Assembly: GCA_903838705.1 (NCBI GenBank)
Contig: CAILZL010000015.1
Coordinates: 1-64,000, forward strand
Length of the DNA: 64,000 nucleotides
Reading direction: 5' to 3'
Origin: an uncultured Pseudomonadota bacterium
Lineage (GTDB): Bacteria > Pseudomonadota > Gammaproteobacteria > Steroidobacterales > Steroidobacteraceae
Below the pieces are notes generated by a model. The model had not been told where the DNA came from, did no database searches, and worked only from the letters and a program-made list of their open reading frames with translations. Below are positions 55,391 through 64,000 of the stretch, one piece after another (position 1 is the first letter of the stretch; each line of letters begins with the position of its first letter). The translations under genes and the position numbers were made by a program.

Positions 55391-56268
55391 CGCACCACCT
55401 CAAGATGTACAGCAGGCCGCCTGACCAGACGTTCAACAAAAAACTCCAGATTGCCACGCGGCCCCTCCGGAATGGGCCATTTATCTGCTTGAAGCGCCAG
55501 CTTCTTGAATGCCTGCGCCGCAGGACTCACCGGATACGCATCAATCACCGGGCGTTGCTCACGGATCGCACGTTTCAGCTGACGGTCTTCCGGAACTTCA
55601 CCGGCATATTCGAGAACCACATCCAGAAAGCGATTGGTAACCCGCTCCAGTTTCTTGAACAGACTCAGGCCATCGCCCGGTTTACTGCACTGATTACTCA
55701 ACACCTGGAAGGTACGCACACCATGCTGGCGGCTGAGCACTTTGATCAGCGCGTAAGCATCAGTAATTGAAGCCGGTTCATCGCATACAACAACCAGTAC
55801 AGACTGTGCCGCCTGGGAAAACTGAATCACGCTGTGCGCGATGCCCGCTGAGGTATCGACGATCATCACATCCAGTCTTCTGGCCAGATTGCTGAATGCC
55901 TGCACGATATGCAGATGTTCCTGTGCAGACATATTGGCCAGTCGGGCAATACCTGATGCACCCGGTACCACATGAAAACCTGACTCCGCTTCGACAACCG
56001 CCTCTTCAAGTGAACAAGTTCCGTCGATAACCTGTGCAAGGGTATTCTTCGGCGTCAGGCCAAGCAGCACATCGACATTTGCCAGCCCCAGATCACCATC
56101 GAGCAACAATACCCGCTTGCCGGATGCGCTCATGGCGCTGGCAAGATTGATAGCGACGGTTGTCTTGCCGACACCACCCTTGCCACCCGTGACAGCAATT
56201 ACCTGAACCGGCCCGGGCAGCAATGAACGCTGTTCTGTCTTATTGTTGATGCGTCTAGGCAAGGGCAT
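55387..56268 (-). CDS. fleN: Flagellar number regulator FleN (FlhG)
   Basis: About 293 residues, a MinD/ParA-like ATPase. VIAVTGGKGGVGKTTVAINLA carries the deviant Walker A, followed by VLLLDGDLGLANVDVLLGL and VMIVDTSAGIAHSVIQF. The protein limits the number of polar flagella by antagonising FleQ. GAGGAG before ATG 56268 decides the start and lies inside the end of flhF. Confidence 0.95.
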   Translation of the reverse strand: MPLPRRINNKTEQRSLLPGPVQVIAVTGGKGGVGKTTVAINLASAMSASGKRVLLLDGDLGLANVDVLLGLTPKNTLAQVIDGTCSLEEAVVEAESGFHVVPGASGIARLANMSAQEHLHIVQAFSNLARRLDVMIVDTSAGIAHSVIQFSQAAQSVLVVVCDEPASITDAYALIKVLSRQHGVRTFQVLSNQCSKPGDGLSLFKKLERVTNRFLDVVLEYAGEVPEDRQLKRAIREQRPVIDAYPVSPAAQAFKKLALQADKWPIPEGPRGNLEFFVERLVRRPAVHLEVVR

Positions 56269-57445
56269 GCGCCACTCCTCCAAATCTCATTGTTAATAGT
56301 TCAGCGTCCGTGTTGGCACCACTGCGTCGTGCCAGCTCGACAGCCCGTGCGATCAGACGATGTGCACGGGCCGGCAACAGATCTTCAGGGATGGATTGAC
56401 CTTCACTGGTATAAGCCAGTGGCAACCCATGCTTCACCAGTACTGATATCGAACCACCCAGACTGGTGGCCTCATCCAGCTTGGTAAGTACACATGACTT
56501 TGGATTCAGCACGGCAAAACCGTGGAAAGTTTCTTCCAGCGATCCGGCCTGAGTACTCGCTGAAATCACCAGCGAAACTTCCAGCTGTGAGTGCGCTGCG
56601 GACAGTGACTTGAATTCAGTCACCAGACGCTCGTCCCGCTGACTGAGACCAGCGGTATCAATCAGTATCAATCTGCGTTGCGAAGCATGATCACCGGCAC
56701 TCAGGTTGTTCAGTACAGCAGGCAGATCCGCAATACGGTCCAGACAGTAGGTCGGCACACCCAGCAGGCGTCCCAGATTCTGTATCTGGTCATGCGCACC
56801 GATACGCACCGTGTCGGTTGAAATCATCACCATATTCGCCGCACCGTTCTGCAATACCCAGCGCGCTGCCAGCTTGGCAATCAGGCTGCTCTTACCGACA
56901 CCGGTTGGCCCTACAAACGCCACCATGCCGCCGTTATCCAGCCAGCGCTGCTCATCAACACGGATCTGCTTTGCAATCATGGCCAGGGCCATGCGCTGTG
57001 CCGCCTGCCATTCCAGACGCGCAGGAATTTGTGACACCACATCCAGCACCAGCGAATGTGAAAAACCCAGCTGGGTCAGCTCTTTCAGCATCGCAGTCTG
57101 CAAAGGTGCACGTCGATTCAGATCATTCCATGCCAGCGTGGCCAGCTGCGTTTCAAGCATTCGGCGCAACGTAACCAGCTCGGAACTCAACTCGGCGTTA
57201 TTACCAGCATCAGAGTGTGCAGCGAAATGGGTGTCTTCGCGCTGTGTCAGCCAGCCATGAGTATCAGAACTGGCAGCAGTTGCGGTCTGCACAGGTGATT
57301 CCGAATCAAAATCCACCGCAGCCACCACCTCAACACCATTATCGGTACGACGTGATGACATGATGATGGCATCAGGTCCCTGTGCCTCACGCACCTGCTT
57401 TAAAGCCTGACGCATGTCTTTCGCATAGTAGTGACGGATTTTCAT
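56255..57445 (-). CDS. flhF: Flagellar placement GTPase FlhF
   Basis: About 396 residues. The N-terminal region MKIRHYYAKDMRQALKQVREAQGPDAIIMSSRR is diagnostic. The SRP-type GTPase domain has GPTGVGKSSLIAKLAARW, RLILIDTAGLSQRDERL and SCVLTKLDEATSLG. It directs flagella to the pole. ATG 57445 is used because the two extra codons upstream need TTG. It follows flhA by 91 bases. Confidence 0.95.
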   Translation of the reverse strand: MKIRHYYAKDMRQALKQVREAQGPDAIIMSSRRTDNGVEVVAAVDFDSESPVQTATAASSDTHGWLTQREDTHFAAHSDAGNNAELSSELVTLRRMLETQLATLAWNDLNRRAPLQTAMLKELTQLGFSHSLVLDVVSQIPARLEWQAAQRMALAMIAKQIRVDEQRWLDNGGMVAFVGPTGVGKSSLIAKLAARWVLQNGAANMVMISTDTVRIGAHDQIQNLGRLLGVPTYCLDRIADLPAVLNNLSAGDHASQRRLILIDTAGLSQRDERLVTEFKSLSAAHSQLEVSLVISASTQAGSLEETFHGFAVLNPKSCVLTKLDEATSLGGSISVLVKHGLPLAYTSEGQSIPEDLLPARAHRLIARAVELARRSGANTDAELLTMRFGGVAHALA

Positions 57446-57536
57446 GGGCAACCACCCATGAATCCGCTGCGTGGACGCATGCCGGAACAGATCTGATCAC
57501 ATACTGCAATCGTTGTCATAAAGGACTTGCTCAATT

Positions 57537-59648
57537 TCAATTCCGTCCTACCGTGCCGATCAGCCGCACCTTGCGACTGTCAGGAATTTCATTCCAGGCC
57601 AGAACATGCAGACTGGGTACTGCCGAGCGAACAAATCGCGACATCGCCACTCGCAGCTGCGGTGGCACCAGCAGAACCGCAGGCTTGCCGGCGGTTTCTT
57701 GACGCTGCGCACTCTCCGTCAAACGACGCTGCAATCGTTCAGCCAGACCGGGTTCAAGCCCGGGATTGGCCAATGCGGTGGTGCTGTCGGCGCCATTCAT
57801 GGCGCTGCTCAACAGCTGTTCGAGGTCTGAGTCCAGCGTAAATACCGGCAATTCCTCATTCATGCCGGCAATGTCCTGCACGATCTGGCGACCCAGCGCC
57901 ACGCGCACCACCGACTGTAATATCTGTGGGTCCTGTGTCCGGCTGGCGTGTTCCGCCAATGTTTCGACGATTGTGCGCATATTTTTGATTGGAACTCGTT
58001 CTTGAAGCAGTAGTTGCAATACCCGTACCAGAACGCTCAGGGACAGCTGTTTTGGAATGAGATCTTCGACAAGTTTTGGCGCAATTTTGGCCAGCGTGTT
58101 GAGCAGACTCTGTACTTCCTCATGACCGAGCAATTCATGGGCGTGCTGTTGCACGATGTGACTCACATGCGTAGCAATCACGGTACTGGCATCCACTACG
58201 GTATAGCCGAGCGAATGGGCCTGATCCCGCATCGCAGGTTCGATCCACACCGCTTCCATGCCGAAGGCAGGATCACGGGTCTCTATTCCGGCAAGCTTGC
58301 CGAACACCCGTCCCGGATTGATGGCCATTTCCCGATCTGGATAAATTGTGGATTCACCCACCGGCACACCGGCCAGATTGATGCGATAGGCATTCGGTGC
58401 CAGTTCCAGGTTGTCACGGATGTGCACGGTGTGCACCAGGAACCCCAGATCCTGAGACAGCTTGCGACGAATGCCGCGAATCCGCGCCAGCAGATCGCCG
58501 CCCTGTGTCTTGTCAACCAGCGGCACCAGTCGATATCCGACTTCCAGTCCGATCATGTCTACAGGCTGGACATCATCCCAGCTCAGTTCACGATTCTCTG
58601 GTGAAACAACAGGCGCAGGTGCGGGTTTGGCTTCCTTATCATCCAGCAATTGTGCTGCAGGACGATGCTTGATCCGCCATGCCACACCGCCACAGATGGC
58701 GGCACCCAGCAGGAAGGCAAAATTAGGCATGCCCGGCACCAGACCCATGACGCCCAGCAAGGCAGCAGCCACCATCAGAGCACGTGGATTTCCGAACAGC
58801 TGTTTACCCAGTTCGCCACCCATGTCCTGAGCCTTGGACATGCGGGTTACGATGATAGCAACGGCAGTTGACAGCAACAGTGCCGGAATCTGTGCTACAA
58901 GGCCATCACCAATACTCAGCAGTACATAGGTCTTGGCTGCTGACGACAGATCCATACCGTGTCCCAGCATGCCGATAGCAATACCGCCAATCATGTTGAT
59001 GAACAGAATCATGATGCCGGCAGTAGCATCACCTCTCACAAACTTGCTGGCACCATCCATGGAACCGAAGAAGTCAGCTTCTTCGCGCACTTCCTGACGA
59101 CGTTTGCGCGCTTCATCCTGAGTAATCAGGCCGGCATTCAAGTCAGCATCAATGGCCATCTGCTTGCCGGGCATCGCGTCCAATGTGAACCGCGCACTGA
59201 CTTCTGAAATTCGGCCGGAACCCTTGGTGACTACGATGAAGTTGATGATGGTCAGGATCATGAACACCACCAGACCTACGGTGTAATTGCCGCCGATTAC
59301 AAATGCACCAAAGGATTCGATCACCTTGCCGGCTGCACCGCCGCCTGTATGCCCATTAAGCAGCACCACGCGGGTTGAGGCGACATTCAGCGCCAGTCGC
59401 AGCAGGGTTGCCAGCAGCAGAACACTGGGAAACACACCAAACTCAAGAGGACGGGCCACATAGAACACCGCCATCACTACCACCAGTGACAGCGCAATGT
59501 TGAATGTAAACAGTACATCCAGCAGAAACGGCGGCATGGGAACGATGACCATCGCCAGTACGGTCAGCACACCCAGCGGCACACCCAGTCCACTGCGTAA
59601 CAGATCCTGAATGGAGAATGCCTTGGCGGAGGTGGCGATAGCGTTCAT
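57537..59648 (-). CDS. flhA: Flagellar export gate protein FlhA
   Basis: A 703-residue FlhA with about eight membrane helices in the first half, including the FHIPEP-type loop GRISEVSARFTLDAMPGKQMAIDADLNAGLITQDEA. The cytoplasmic C-terminal half includes DVQPVDMIGLEVGYRLVPLVD. It provides the docking platform for export chaperone complexes. It is followed by flhF, with 36 bases to flhB upstream. Confidence 0.97.
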   Translation of the reverse strand: MNAIATSAKAFSIQDLLRSGLGVPLGVLTVLAMVIVPMPPFLLDVLFTFNIALSLVVVMAVFYVARPLEFGVFPSVLLLATLLRLALNVASTRVVLLNGHTGGGAAGKVIESFGAFVIGGNYTVGLVVFMILTIINFIVVTKGSGRISEVSARFTLDAMPGKQMAIDADLNAGLITQDEARKRRQEVREEADFFGSMDGASKFVRGDATAGIMILFINMIGGIAIGMLGHGMDLSSAAKTYVLLSIGDGLVAQIPALLLSTAVAIIVTRMSKAQDMGGELGKQLFGNPRALMVAAALLGVMGLVPGMPNFAFLLGAAICGGVAWRIKHRPAAQLLDDKEAKPAPAPVVSPENRELSWDDVQPVDMIGLEVGYRLVPLVDKTQGGDLLARIRGIRRKLSQDLGFLVHTVHIRDNLELAPNAYRINLAGVPVGESTIYPDREMAINPGRVFGKLAGIETRDPAFGMEAVWIEPAMRDQAHSLGYTVVDASTVIATHVSHIVQQHAHELLGHEEVQSLLNTLAKIAPKLVEDLIPKQLSLSVLVRVLQLLLQERVPIKNMRTIVETLAEHASRTQDPQILQSVVRVALGRQIVQDIAGMNEELPVFTLDSDLEQLLSSAMNGADSTTALANPGLEPGLAERLQRRLTESAQRQETAGKPAVLLVPPQLRVAMSRFVRSAVPSLHVLAWNEIPDSRKVRLIGTVGRN

Positions 59649-59684
59649 GATGTGCCTTATCTGCTGAATGACGACATGATCTGG

Positions 59685-60800
59685 TTATTCCTGTACTTCA
59701 ATGACAGGACGTTCCGGACGGATTGACTGGCCTTTATTGAAGGCACGCAGCTGGAAGATATAGGTCAGCACCTGTGCCACTGCGGTATACAGCGAAGCAG
59801 GAATTTCCTGACCGATATCCACACTGCGATACAGCACACGCGCCAGTGGCGGCGCTTCAAAAATAGGTACTTTGTTTTCAGTGGCGATCTCACGGATACG
59901 GGCAGCGACCAGATCGGTACCCTTGGCAATGACAATCGGTGCACGATTGCGCTGGTCGTCATAACGCAATGCCACGGCGAAGTGCGTCGGGTTGGTGATG
60001 ATCACATCCGCCTTGGGCACATCAGCCATCATGCGCTTGCGGGCCAGATCCTGTTGCATGCGACGGATCTTGCCTTTGACTTCAGGAGAACCGTCGCTCT
60101 CCTTCATTTCTTTCTTGATTTCCTCACGTGACATACGCAACTGTTTTGCGTGCTGCCACAGCTGAATGGGCACATCAATCGCGGCAATCAGCAACATGCC
60201 ACAAGCCAGCATCAATAGTGCATTGACACATAGATGGCCCGCCGTCTGGATAGAACTGGACAAGGTGTTGTTACCCATCGAAAGCAGATCAGCTGCATCC
60301 TTGCGTAATACTTTGATCGCGATGGCGGCAACTAATACAAACTTGAGAATGGACTTGCACAACTCAATCAGTCCATTGGCAGATACCATGCGCTGCAATC
60401 CCGCCAGGGGATTCAGCCGCGAGAATTTCGGTGCCAAAGCTTCTGTACTGAAGTTCCAGCCACTCAAAGTCATGGGAGCAAGCACCGCCGCAAGGAATCC
60501 TGCTGCAAGCACCGGCATTACCACCATAAAACCGGCAAAAGCTGCGTCCCCCAGAGCCGGCAGCATGGTCTCGATATCCATGCCGGGTGCAAACTTGAGT
60601 GACAGACTGGAACGCATCAGGTTTGCAAATCCGGAAACCATTCTTTCGCCACACATGGACAGGGCAACACAGCTGAACAATGTGACTGCTGCGGCATTCA
60701 GGTCCCTCGAACGTGGTACTTCACCCTTGCGCCTCGCTTCCTCGAGGCGCTTGGGCGTGGCACGTTCGGTACGTTCTTCCTGGTCTGGTTGATCAGCCAT
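59685..60800 (-). CDS. flhB: Flagellar export switch protein FlhB
   Basis: A 371-residue FlhB. It begins ERTERATPKRLEEARRKGEVPRSRDL, has four membrane helices and the autocleavage site NPTH at 270-273, followed by FAVALRYD. The C-terminal domain ends PASLYTAVAQVLTYIFQL. It controls the hook-to-filament export switch with FliK. It lies between fliR and flhA. Confidence 0.97.
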   Translation of the reverse strand: MADQPDQEERTERATPKRLEEARRKGEVPRSRDLNAAAVTLFSCVALSMCGERMVSGFANLMRSSLSLKFAPGMDIETMLPALGDAAFAGFMVVMPVLAAGFLAAVLAPMTLSGWNFSTEALAPKFSRLNPLAGLQRMVSANGLIELCKSILKFVLVAAIAIKVLRKDAADLLSMGNNTLSSSIQTAGHLCVNALLMLACGMLLIAAIDVPIQLWQHAKQLRMSREEIKKEMKESDGSPEVKGKIRRMQQDLARKRMMADVPKADVIITNPTHFAVALRYDDQRNRAPIVIAKGTDLVAARIREIATENKVPIFEAPPLARVLYRSVDIGQEIPASLYTAVAQVLTYIFQLRAFNKGQSIRPERPVIEVQE

Positions 60801-60818
60801 GTGATGCGCCTTGTTCCT

Positions 60819-61601
60819 TTATCCCTGATTACTGACCAGCGAGGTGATCATCATCATTGCTGCATCGACCAGATGCATGAAACCATTCTGTACCGATGAC
60901 AGCCCCAGCAATATAACGATCAGTCCGAGCGCAAGAGCAGCCGGGAAGCCCACAGCAAACAGATTCATGGTAGGTGCAGCGCGACTCATGACGCCGAAAC
61001 CGAAGTTGACAATCAACATGGCCGCCAGCCCGGGCAAGGCCAGCATCAAGGCCCCTGAAAACAGGGTGCCGCCGAAATTAACCAGCATCCACAAACCATC
61101 ATGTCCCAGGCCCGTCATGCCGATGGGCAGTAAGCTGAAACTCTGGGTAATCGACTCAATCAACAGCAGGTGACCATTCAGTGCCAGAGAGGTGAGCGTC
61201 ACCATGATTGTGTAGAACTGACCCAGCACGGGTGTACTGGTACCGTGCAAGGGATCAACGCTCATGGCAAAAGACAGACCCATGCTGTTAGCCAGCAACT
61301 GACCCGCCATCTCCACTGCATCAAAAATGATCTGCAGGGTAAAGCCCATCGCTGCACCAATCAGCATCTCCTGCAAGGTGACAACCAGACTGCCACAAGA
61401 AAACAGCTCGACCTTTGCAGGTACGGCAATCAGCGGAGCAAGCAGCACAGTAAGGGCCCCGGCAACAACCAGACGCACCCGATGCGGAATCAGTTTTGAA
61501 CCGAATACCGGCGCGAGCATCAGGCACGCTGCAATGCGGACGAATGGCCAGAAGTACGTACTGATCCAGAGTGAAAACTGTGCGGCTGAAACATTGACCA
61601 T
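60819..61601 (-). CDS. fliR: Flagellar export protein FliR
   Basis: A 260-residue polytopic membrane protein with WISTYFWPFVRIAACLMLAPVFGSKLIPHRVRL at the start and QLLANSMGLSFAMSVDPLHGTSTPVLGQFYTIM, characteristic of FliR. It is a component of the export gate with FliP and FliQ. Five bases after fliQ. Confidence 0.96.
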   Translation of the reverse strand: MVNVSAAQFSLWISTYFWPFVRIAACLMLAPVFGSKLIPHRVRLVVAGALTVLLAPLIAVPAKVELFSCGSLVVTLQEMLIGAAMGFTLQIIFDAVEMAGQLLANSMGLSFAMSVDPLHGTSTPVLGQFYTIMVTLTSLALNGHLLLIESITQSFSLLPIGMTGLGHDGLWMLVNFGGTLFSGALMLALPGLAAMLIVNFGFGVMSRAAPTMNLFAVGFPAALALGLIVILLGLSSVQNGFMHLVDAAMMMITSLVSNQG

Positions 61602-61606
61602 GACAA

Positions 61607-61876
61607 TCAGCCCAGCATGCCGGGAATGCTCATGAATAATTCACGTGTGTAGCCGGTAATCAGCTGCAACATCCATGGACCGGCAATCAACAGCGCCAGA
61701 GCCACACCCACCAGTTTTGGAATAAAAGACAGCGTGGATTCATTGATCTGGGTGGCCGCCTGGAAAATGCCTATCACCAGACCAATGATCAGTGCCGATA
61801 ACAGCAATGGCATGGCCAGCAGCAAGGTCACCTGCAAAGCGTGGCGCGCCAGTGACATGATTGTTTCTGGTGTCAT
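61607..61876 (-). CDS. fliQ: Flagellar export protein FliQ
   Basis: An 89-residue protein with two membrane helices. It starts MTPETIMSLARHALQVTLLLAMPLLLSALIIGLVIGIFQAATQINE, which is typical. ATG 61876 is used because FliQ homologues begin there and are near 89 residues; the longer upstream frame lies in fliP's tail. Confidence 0.95.
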   Translation of the reverse strand: MTPETIMSLARHALQVTLLLAMPLLLSALIIGLVIGIFQAATQINESTLSFIPKLVGVALALLIAGPWMLQLITGYTRELFMSIPGMLG

Positions 61877-61887
61877 GGGCTCAATTC

Positions 61888-62652
61888 CTATCGGTAAAAG
61901 CTTGATGCAAGGGTACTGACTACCAGCGTCCATCCATCCACCAGCACAAACAACATGATCTTGAATGGCAGGGAGATCATCATCGGTGACAGCATCATCA
62001 TGCCCATCGACATCAGTACACTGGCCACCACCAGGTCGATGATCACGAACGGGATAAAGATCATGAAACCGATTTGGAATGCAGTCTTGAGTTCACTGGT
62101 CACAAAGGCCGGTACCAGAATGCGCAAGGGGACTTCTTCGGGTGTGTTATAGGCCTGCTGTCCCGCAATGCGTACAAAGGTCGCGATATCAGATTCGCGG
62201 GTCTGTTCCAGCATGAAGGATTTGAGTGGCGCCACCCCTTTTTCGAGTGCAACTGTTCCTTCCAGAGTACCTGCCATATAAGGCTGTACTGCATCAGTAT
62301 TGATACGATCAATCACCGGCCCCATCACGAACAGAGTAAGGAACAGGGCCAGACCGATCAGCACCTGATTAGGTGGCGAAGTACCCGCACCAATCGCCTG
62401 TCGGAGCAGGGTCAGCACGATCACGATACGAGTGAACGAAGTCATCATCAGTACGATGGCCGGCAGGAAAGTGATTGCCGTCATCAGGATAAGAACCTGG
62501 AGAGTCAGCGAATAGGACTGGCCCTGTCCGGTTCCCTGCACAGTGATTGCAGGCATCCCGCTGGCCGCCCATACATCACTGACATTCAATACCAGCAGCA
62601 ACAGCACACAAGCCAATTGCAGCAGCGATCTGCAAGTCATCCGGCGCATCAT
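61888..62652 (-). CDS. fliP: Flagellar export protein FliP
   Basis: A 254-residue protein with a cleavable N-terminal signal, then [55 protein letters not shown] and [49 protein letters not shown]. These are FliP hallmarks. It is the main pore-forming gate subunit. Overlaps fliO by four bases. Confidence 0.97.
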   Translation of the reverse strand: MMRRMTCRSLLQLACVLLLLVLNVSDVWAASGMPAITVQGTGQGQSYSLTLQVLILMTAITFLPAIVLMMTSFTRIVIVLTLLRQAIGAGTSPPNQVLIGLALFLTLFVMGPVIDRINTDAVQPYMAGTLEGTVALEKGVAPLKSFMLEQTRESDIATFVRIAGQQAYNTPEEVPLRILVPAFVTSELKTAFQIGFMIFIPFVIIDLVVASVLMSMGMMMLSPMMISLPFKIMLFVLVDGWTLVVSTLASSFYR

Positions 62653-63122
62653 GACATCCCCATGCTGCGCTTGAGCAGTGCCTTGAATGAAGGTGTTTCC
62701 TGTACATCACTTGCAGCAACACCCTCGTTACTGGCTTCAGCCTGATCATCAGCCTGATCATCAGCCAGCTCAGTCAGCAGACTGACCTGCCCGGGTGCAA
62801 CGCCGAGCAGCAGACGACGACCTTGTACCCGAATCAGCACAGCCCGCTCTTTCGCACCAAGACTCACTCCCTGGACTACTTCAATGCTGGCCTGACCGCG
62901 CTGATGAAAGAATCTGAATTTACGCATCGCCCAGGCTGCCGCAAAAACCAGCATCAGCACGACCAGCATGGCAATGCCGACATGAGTGATACCCGCAGCA
63001 CCTGAACTCGCCACAGCAGCCGATTTATCCGGGTCAGCAAATTTTCCAGCACCGGAAACCGTCTGTGAAAACCCGGGATTGATGGCGAGCAATCCGGCAA
63101 TAATCGTTACGACTCGCATCAT
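62649..63122 (-). CDS. fliO: Flagellar assembly protein FliO
   Basis: A 157-residue protein with an N-terminal signal-like segment and one membrane helix ([23 protein letters not shown]). The soluble part has [37 protein letters not shown], the FliO signature. It helps FliP complex assembly. Directly abuts the fliN stop. Confidence 0.93.
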   Translation of the reverse strand: MMRVVTIIAGLLAINPGFSQTVSGAGKFADPDKSAAVASSGAAGITHVGIAMLVVLMLVFAAAWAMRKFRFFHQRGQASIEVVQGVSLGAKERAVLIRVQGRRLLLGVAPGQVSLLTELADDQADDQAEASNEGVAASDVQETPSFKALLKRSMGMS

Positions 63123-63485
63123 TTACTTCAACTTGAGAATGCGTTCTTGTGGACTGATGACATCGGTAAGACGGATACCGAACTTCTCGTTCACAACCAC
63201 AACTTCACCATGCGCAATGAGCGTGCCATTGATGTAGACATCCAGCGGCTCACCTGCAGCCCGTTCCAGCTCTACAACTGAGCCCTGATTGAGTTGCAGC
63301 AGATTCCGAATCGGAATGCGGGTACGCCCGATCTCCATGGACAAAGTGACCGGCACATCCAGAATGACATCCAGATTGACATCATGTCCGGTGCTATCAG
63401 CAGCGTTATCGCGCCGTCCCTCAAGCAGGGAGTCAGCACGCATATTTTCCATCTGTGCTACCAGAGCCTCTTCATTACTACTCAT
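63123..63485 (-). CDS. fliN: Flagellar motor switch protein FliN
   Basis: A 120-residue SpoA-domain protein: DVNLDVILDVPVTLSMEIGRTRIPIRNLLQLNQGSVVELERAAGEPLDVYINGTLIAHGEVVVVNEKFGIRLTDVISPQER. Length fits FliN and not FliM (about 330). It forms the C-ring base. ATG 63485 is used, with AGGTG upstream; the track's two extra codons need TTG. Only about 100 bases separate it from fliL, leaving no room for fliM. Confidence 0.95.
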   Translation of the reverse strand: MSSNEEALVAQMENMRADSLLEGRRDNAADSTGHDVNLDVILDVPVTLSMEIGRTRIPIRNLLQLNQGSVVELERAAGEPLDVYINGTLIAHGEVVVVNEKFGIRLTDVISPQERILKLK

Positions 63486-63585
63486 GATCAATACACCTTC
63501 AAATGCTCAGCGATATGTGTGTCGGCAGAATCTGTCTGCGGCAATTCAGAGAAAAATCAGAACTGACTTCCAGATCCGTCATTCC

Positions 63586-64000
63586 TTACTGCATTACGAA
63601 GGAGGTGAAATAAACTGCCTCAATTTTTTCAGGCTCTTTTCCTTCTGATTTCATCACAGCACGCACTGCTTCCAGTGCCTTGACACGCAGCTGTTCCTTG
63701 CCTTCGGCAGTAGATAGCGACTCGGCTGTTTGTTGACCGAACAAGGTCAGCAAGGCATCGCGGATTGCAGGGCTGTTACTCTGCATGGCCTTTTCAACGA
63801 ATTCGTCACGGGTCATGGCTTGCACGGTGACCTGCAGGAACTTGGCCGGACCACCGGCAGGAAAGTTCACAACGAATGGGGGTTCAAAGCTGACATAGAC
63901 TGCAGCAGCTTTGGCTTTTTCTTCACCTTCCTTCTTCGCGTCTCCATGTTCCGCCGATCCCGCTGCATCCTTGCTGGCCGCCTGCTTGCTCAACATGACA
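63586..64000 (-). CDS. fliL: Flagellar basal body protein FliL (5' end outside window)
   Basis: The visible 138 residues are the periplasmic domain of FliL: AAAVYVSFEPPFVVNF, then LQVTVQAMTRDEFVEKAM and the conserved end MKSEGKEPEKIEAVYFTSFVMQ. The N-terminal membrane helix is not present, and the frame is open at the window edge, so the true start lies further on. The Lys/Glu/Ala-rich linker EHGDAKKEGEEKAKAAA precedes the domain. It stabilises the stator-basal body contact. Confidence 0.92.
   Translation of the reverse strand, partial: VMLSKQAASKDAAGSAEHGDAKKEGEEKAKAAAVYVSFEPPFVVNFPAGGPAKFLQVTVQAMTRDEFVEKAMQSNSPAIRDALLTLFGQQTAESLSTAEGKEQLRVKALEAVRAVMKSEGKEPEKIEAVYFTSFVMQ

Overview
The window is a chromosomal segment of a gammaproteobacterium. 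The evidence is the gene order rather than one marker: pepP-ubiH-ubiI, zapA-6S RNA-ygfA, rplM-rpsI, coq7-crp, purE-purK, maf-rng-yhdP-nit-tldD with darP/pmbA nearby, leuS-lptE ... holA-nadD-rsfS-rlmH, and a Pseudomonas/Xanthomonas-type polar flagellar cluster with FlhF, FleN and MotC/MotD. The species cannot be named from this; a Nevskiales/Xanthomonadales/Woeseiales-like lineage would fit.

Layout. 1-840: the right end of an IS481/IS3-type element that has cut a membrane-protein gene, then non-coding DNA. 841-4616: two secreted proteins, a matrixin-type zinc protease and a PilY1-like von Willebrand A protein, which end in the same set of three surface repeats. 4722-16883: housekeeping genes (ubiquinone, PepP, cell division, 6S RNA, folate, rpiA, pyrD, tRNA-Gln, S9/L13, Coq7, CRP, Rpe), including a 26-residue lysine/alanine micro-protein with its own promoter and terminator. 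16993-18030: an accessory insertion holding a DUF2971 gene that has the boundaries of a single integron cassette with an attC site. 18066-33730: djlA, purC, a small histidine kinase, yihY, pmbA, darP, purEK, an AAA ATPase with an FHA domain, tldD, nit and yhdP. 33871-34627: a second accessory insertion, whose leader DNA resembles the leader of the first, carrying one unknown gene. 34773-42503: rng, maf, two cupins, a MuiA-like protein, rlmH, rsfS, nadD, holA. 42624-46078: a block lying between holA and lptE, which are usually adjacent (prolyl iminopeptidase, YidB-like protein, rhombosortase-type lipoprotein, a HExxH protein, an Hpt protein). 46137-49330: lptE and leuS.

49457-64000: an HDOD protein, a FliK-like protein with an FlhB-tail homologue, then on the minus strand fliL-fliN-fliO-fliP-fliQ-fliR-flhB-flhA-flhF-fleN-fliA-motC-motD-DUF2802. 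Together these encode the export gate, the number and placement regulators, the flagellar sigma factor and a second stator. Two expected parts are absent: fliM is not between fliL and fliN (only about 100 bases are there), and no chemotaxis genes lie between fliA and motC.

The most interesting points are the integron cassette apparently inserted far from any integrase, the shared leader element of the two accessory islands, the missing fliM, the lysine-rich micro-protein together with the histone-H1-like tail on RsfS, and the paired secreted proteins with duplicated repeats. No CRISPR array, prophage or rRNA operon was seen.
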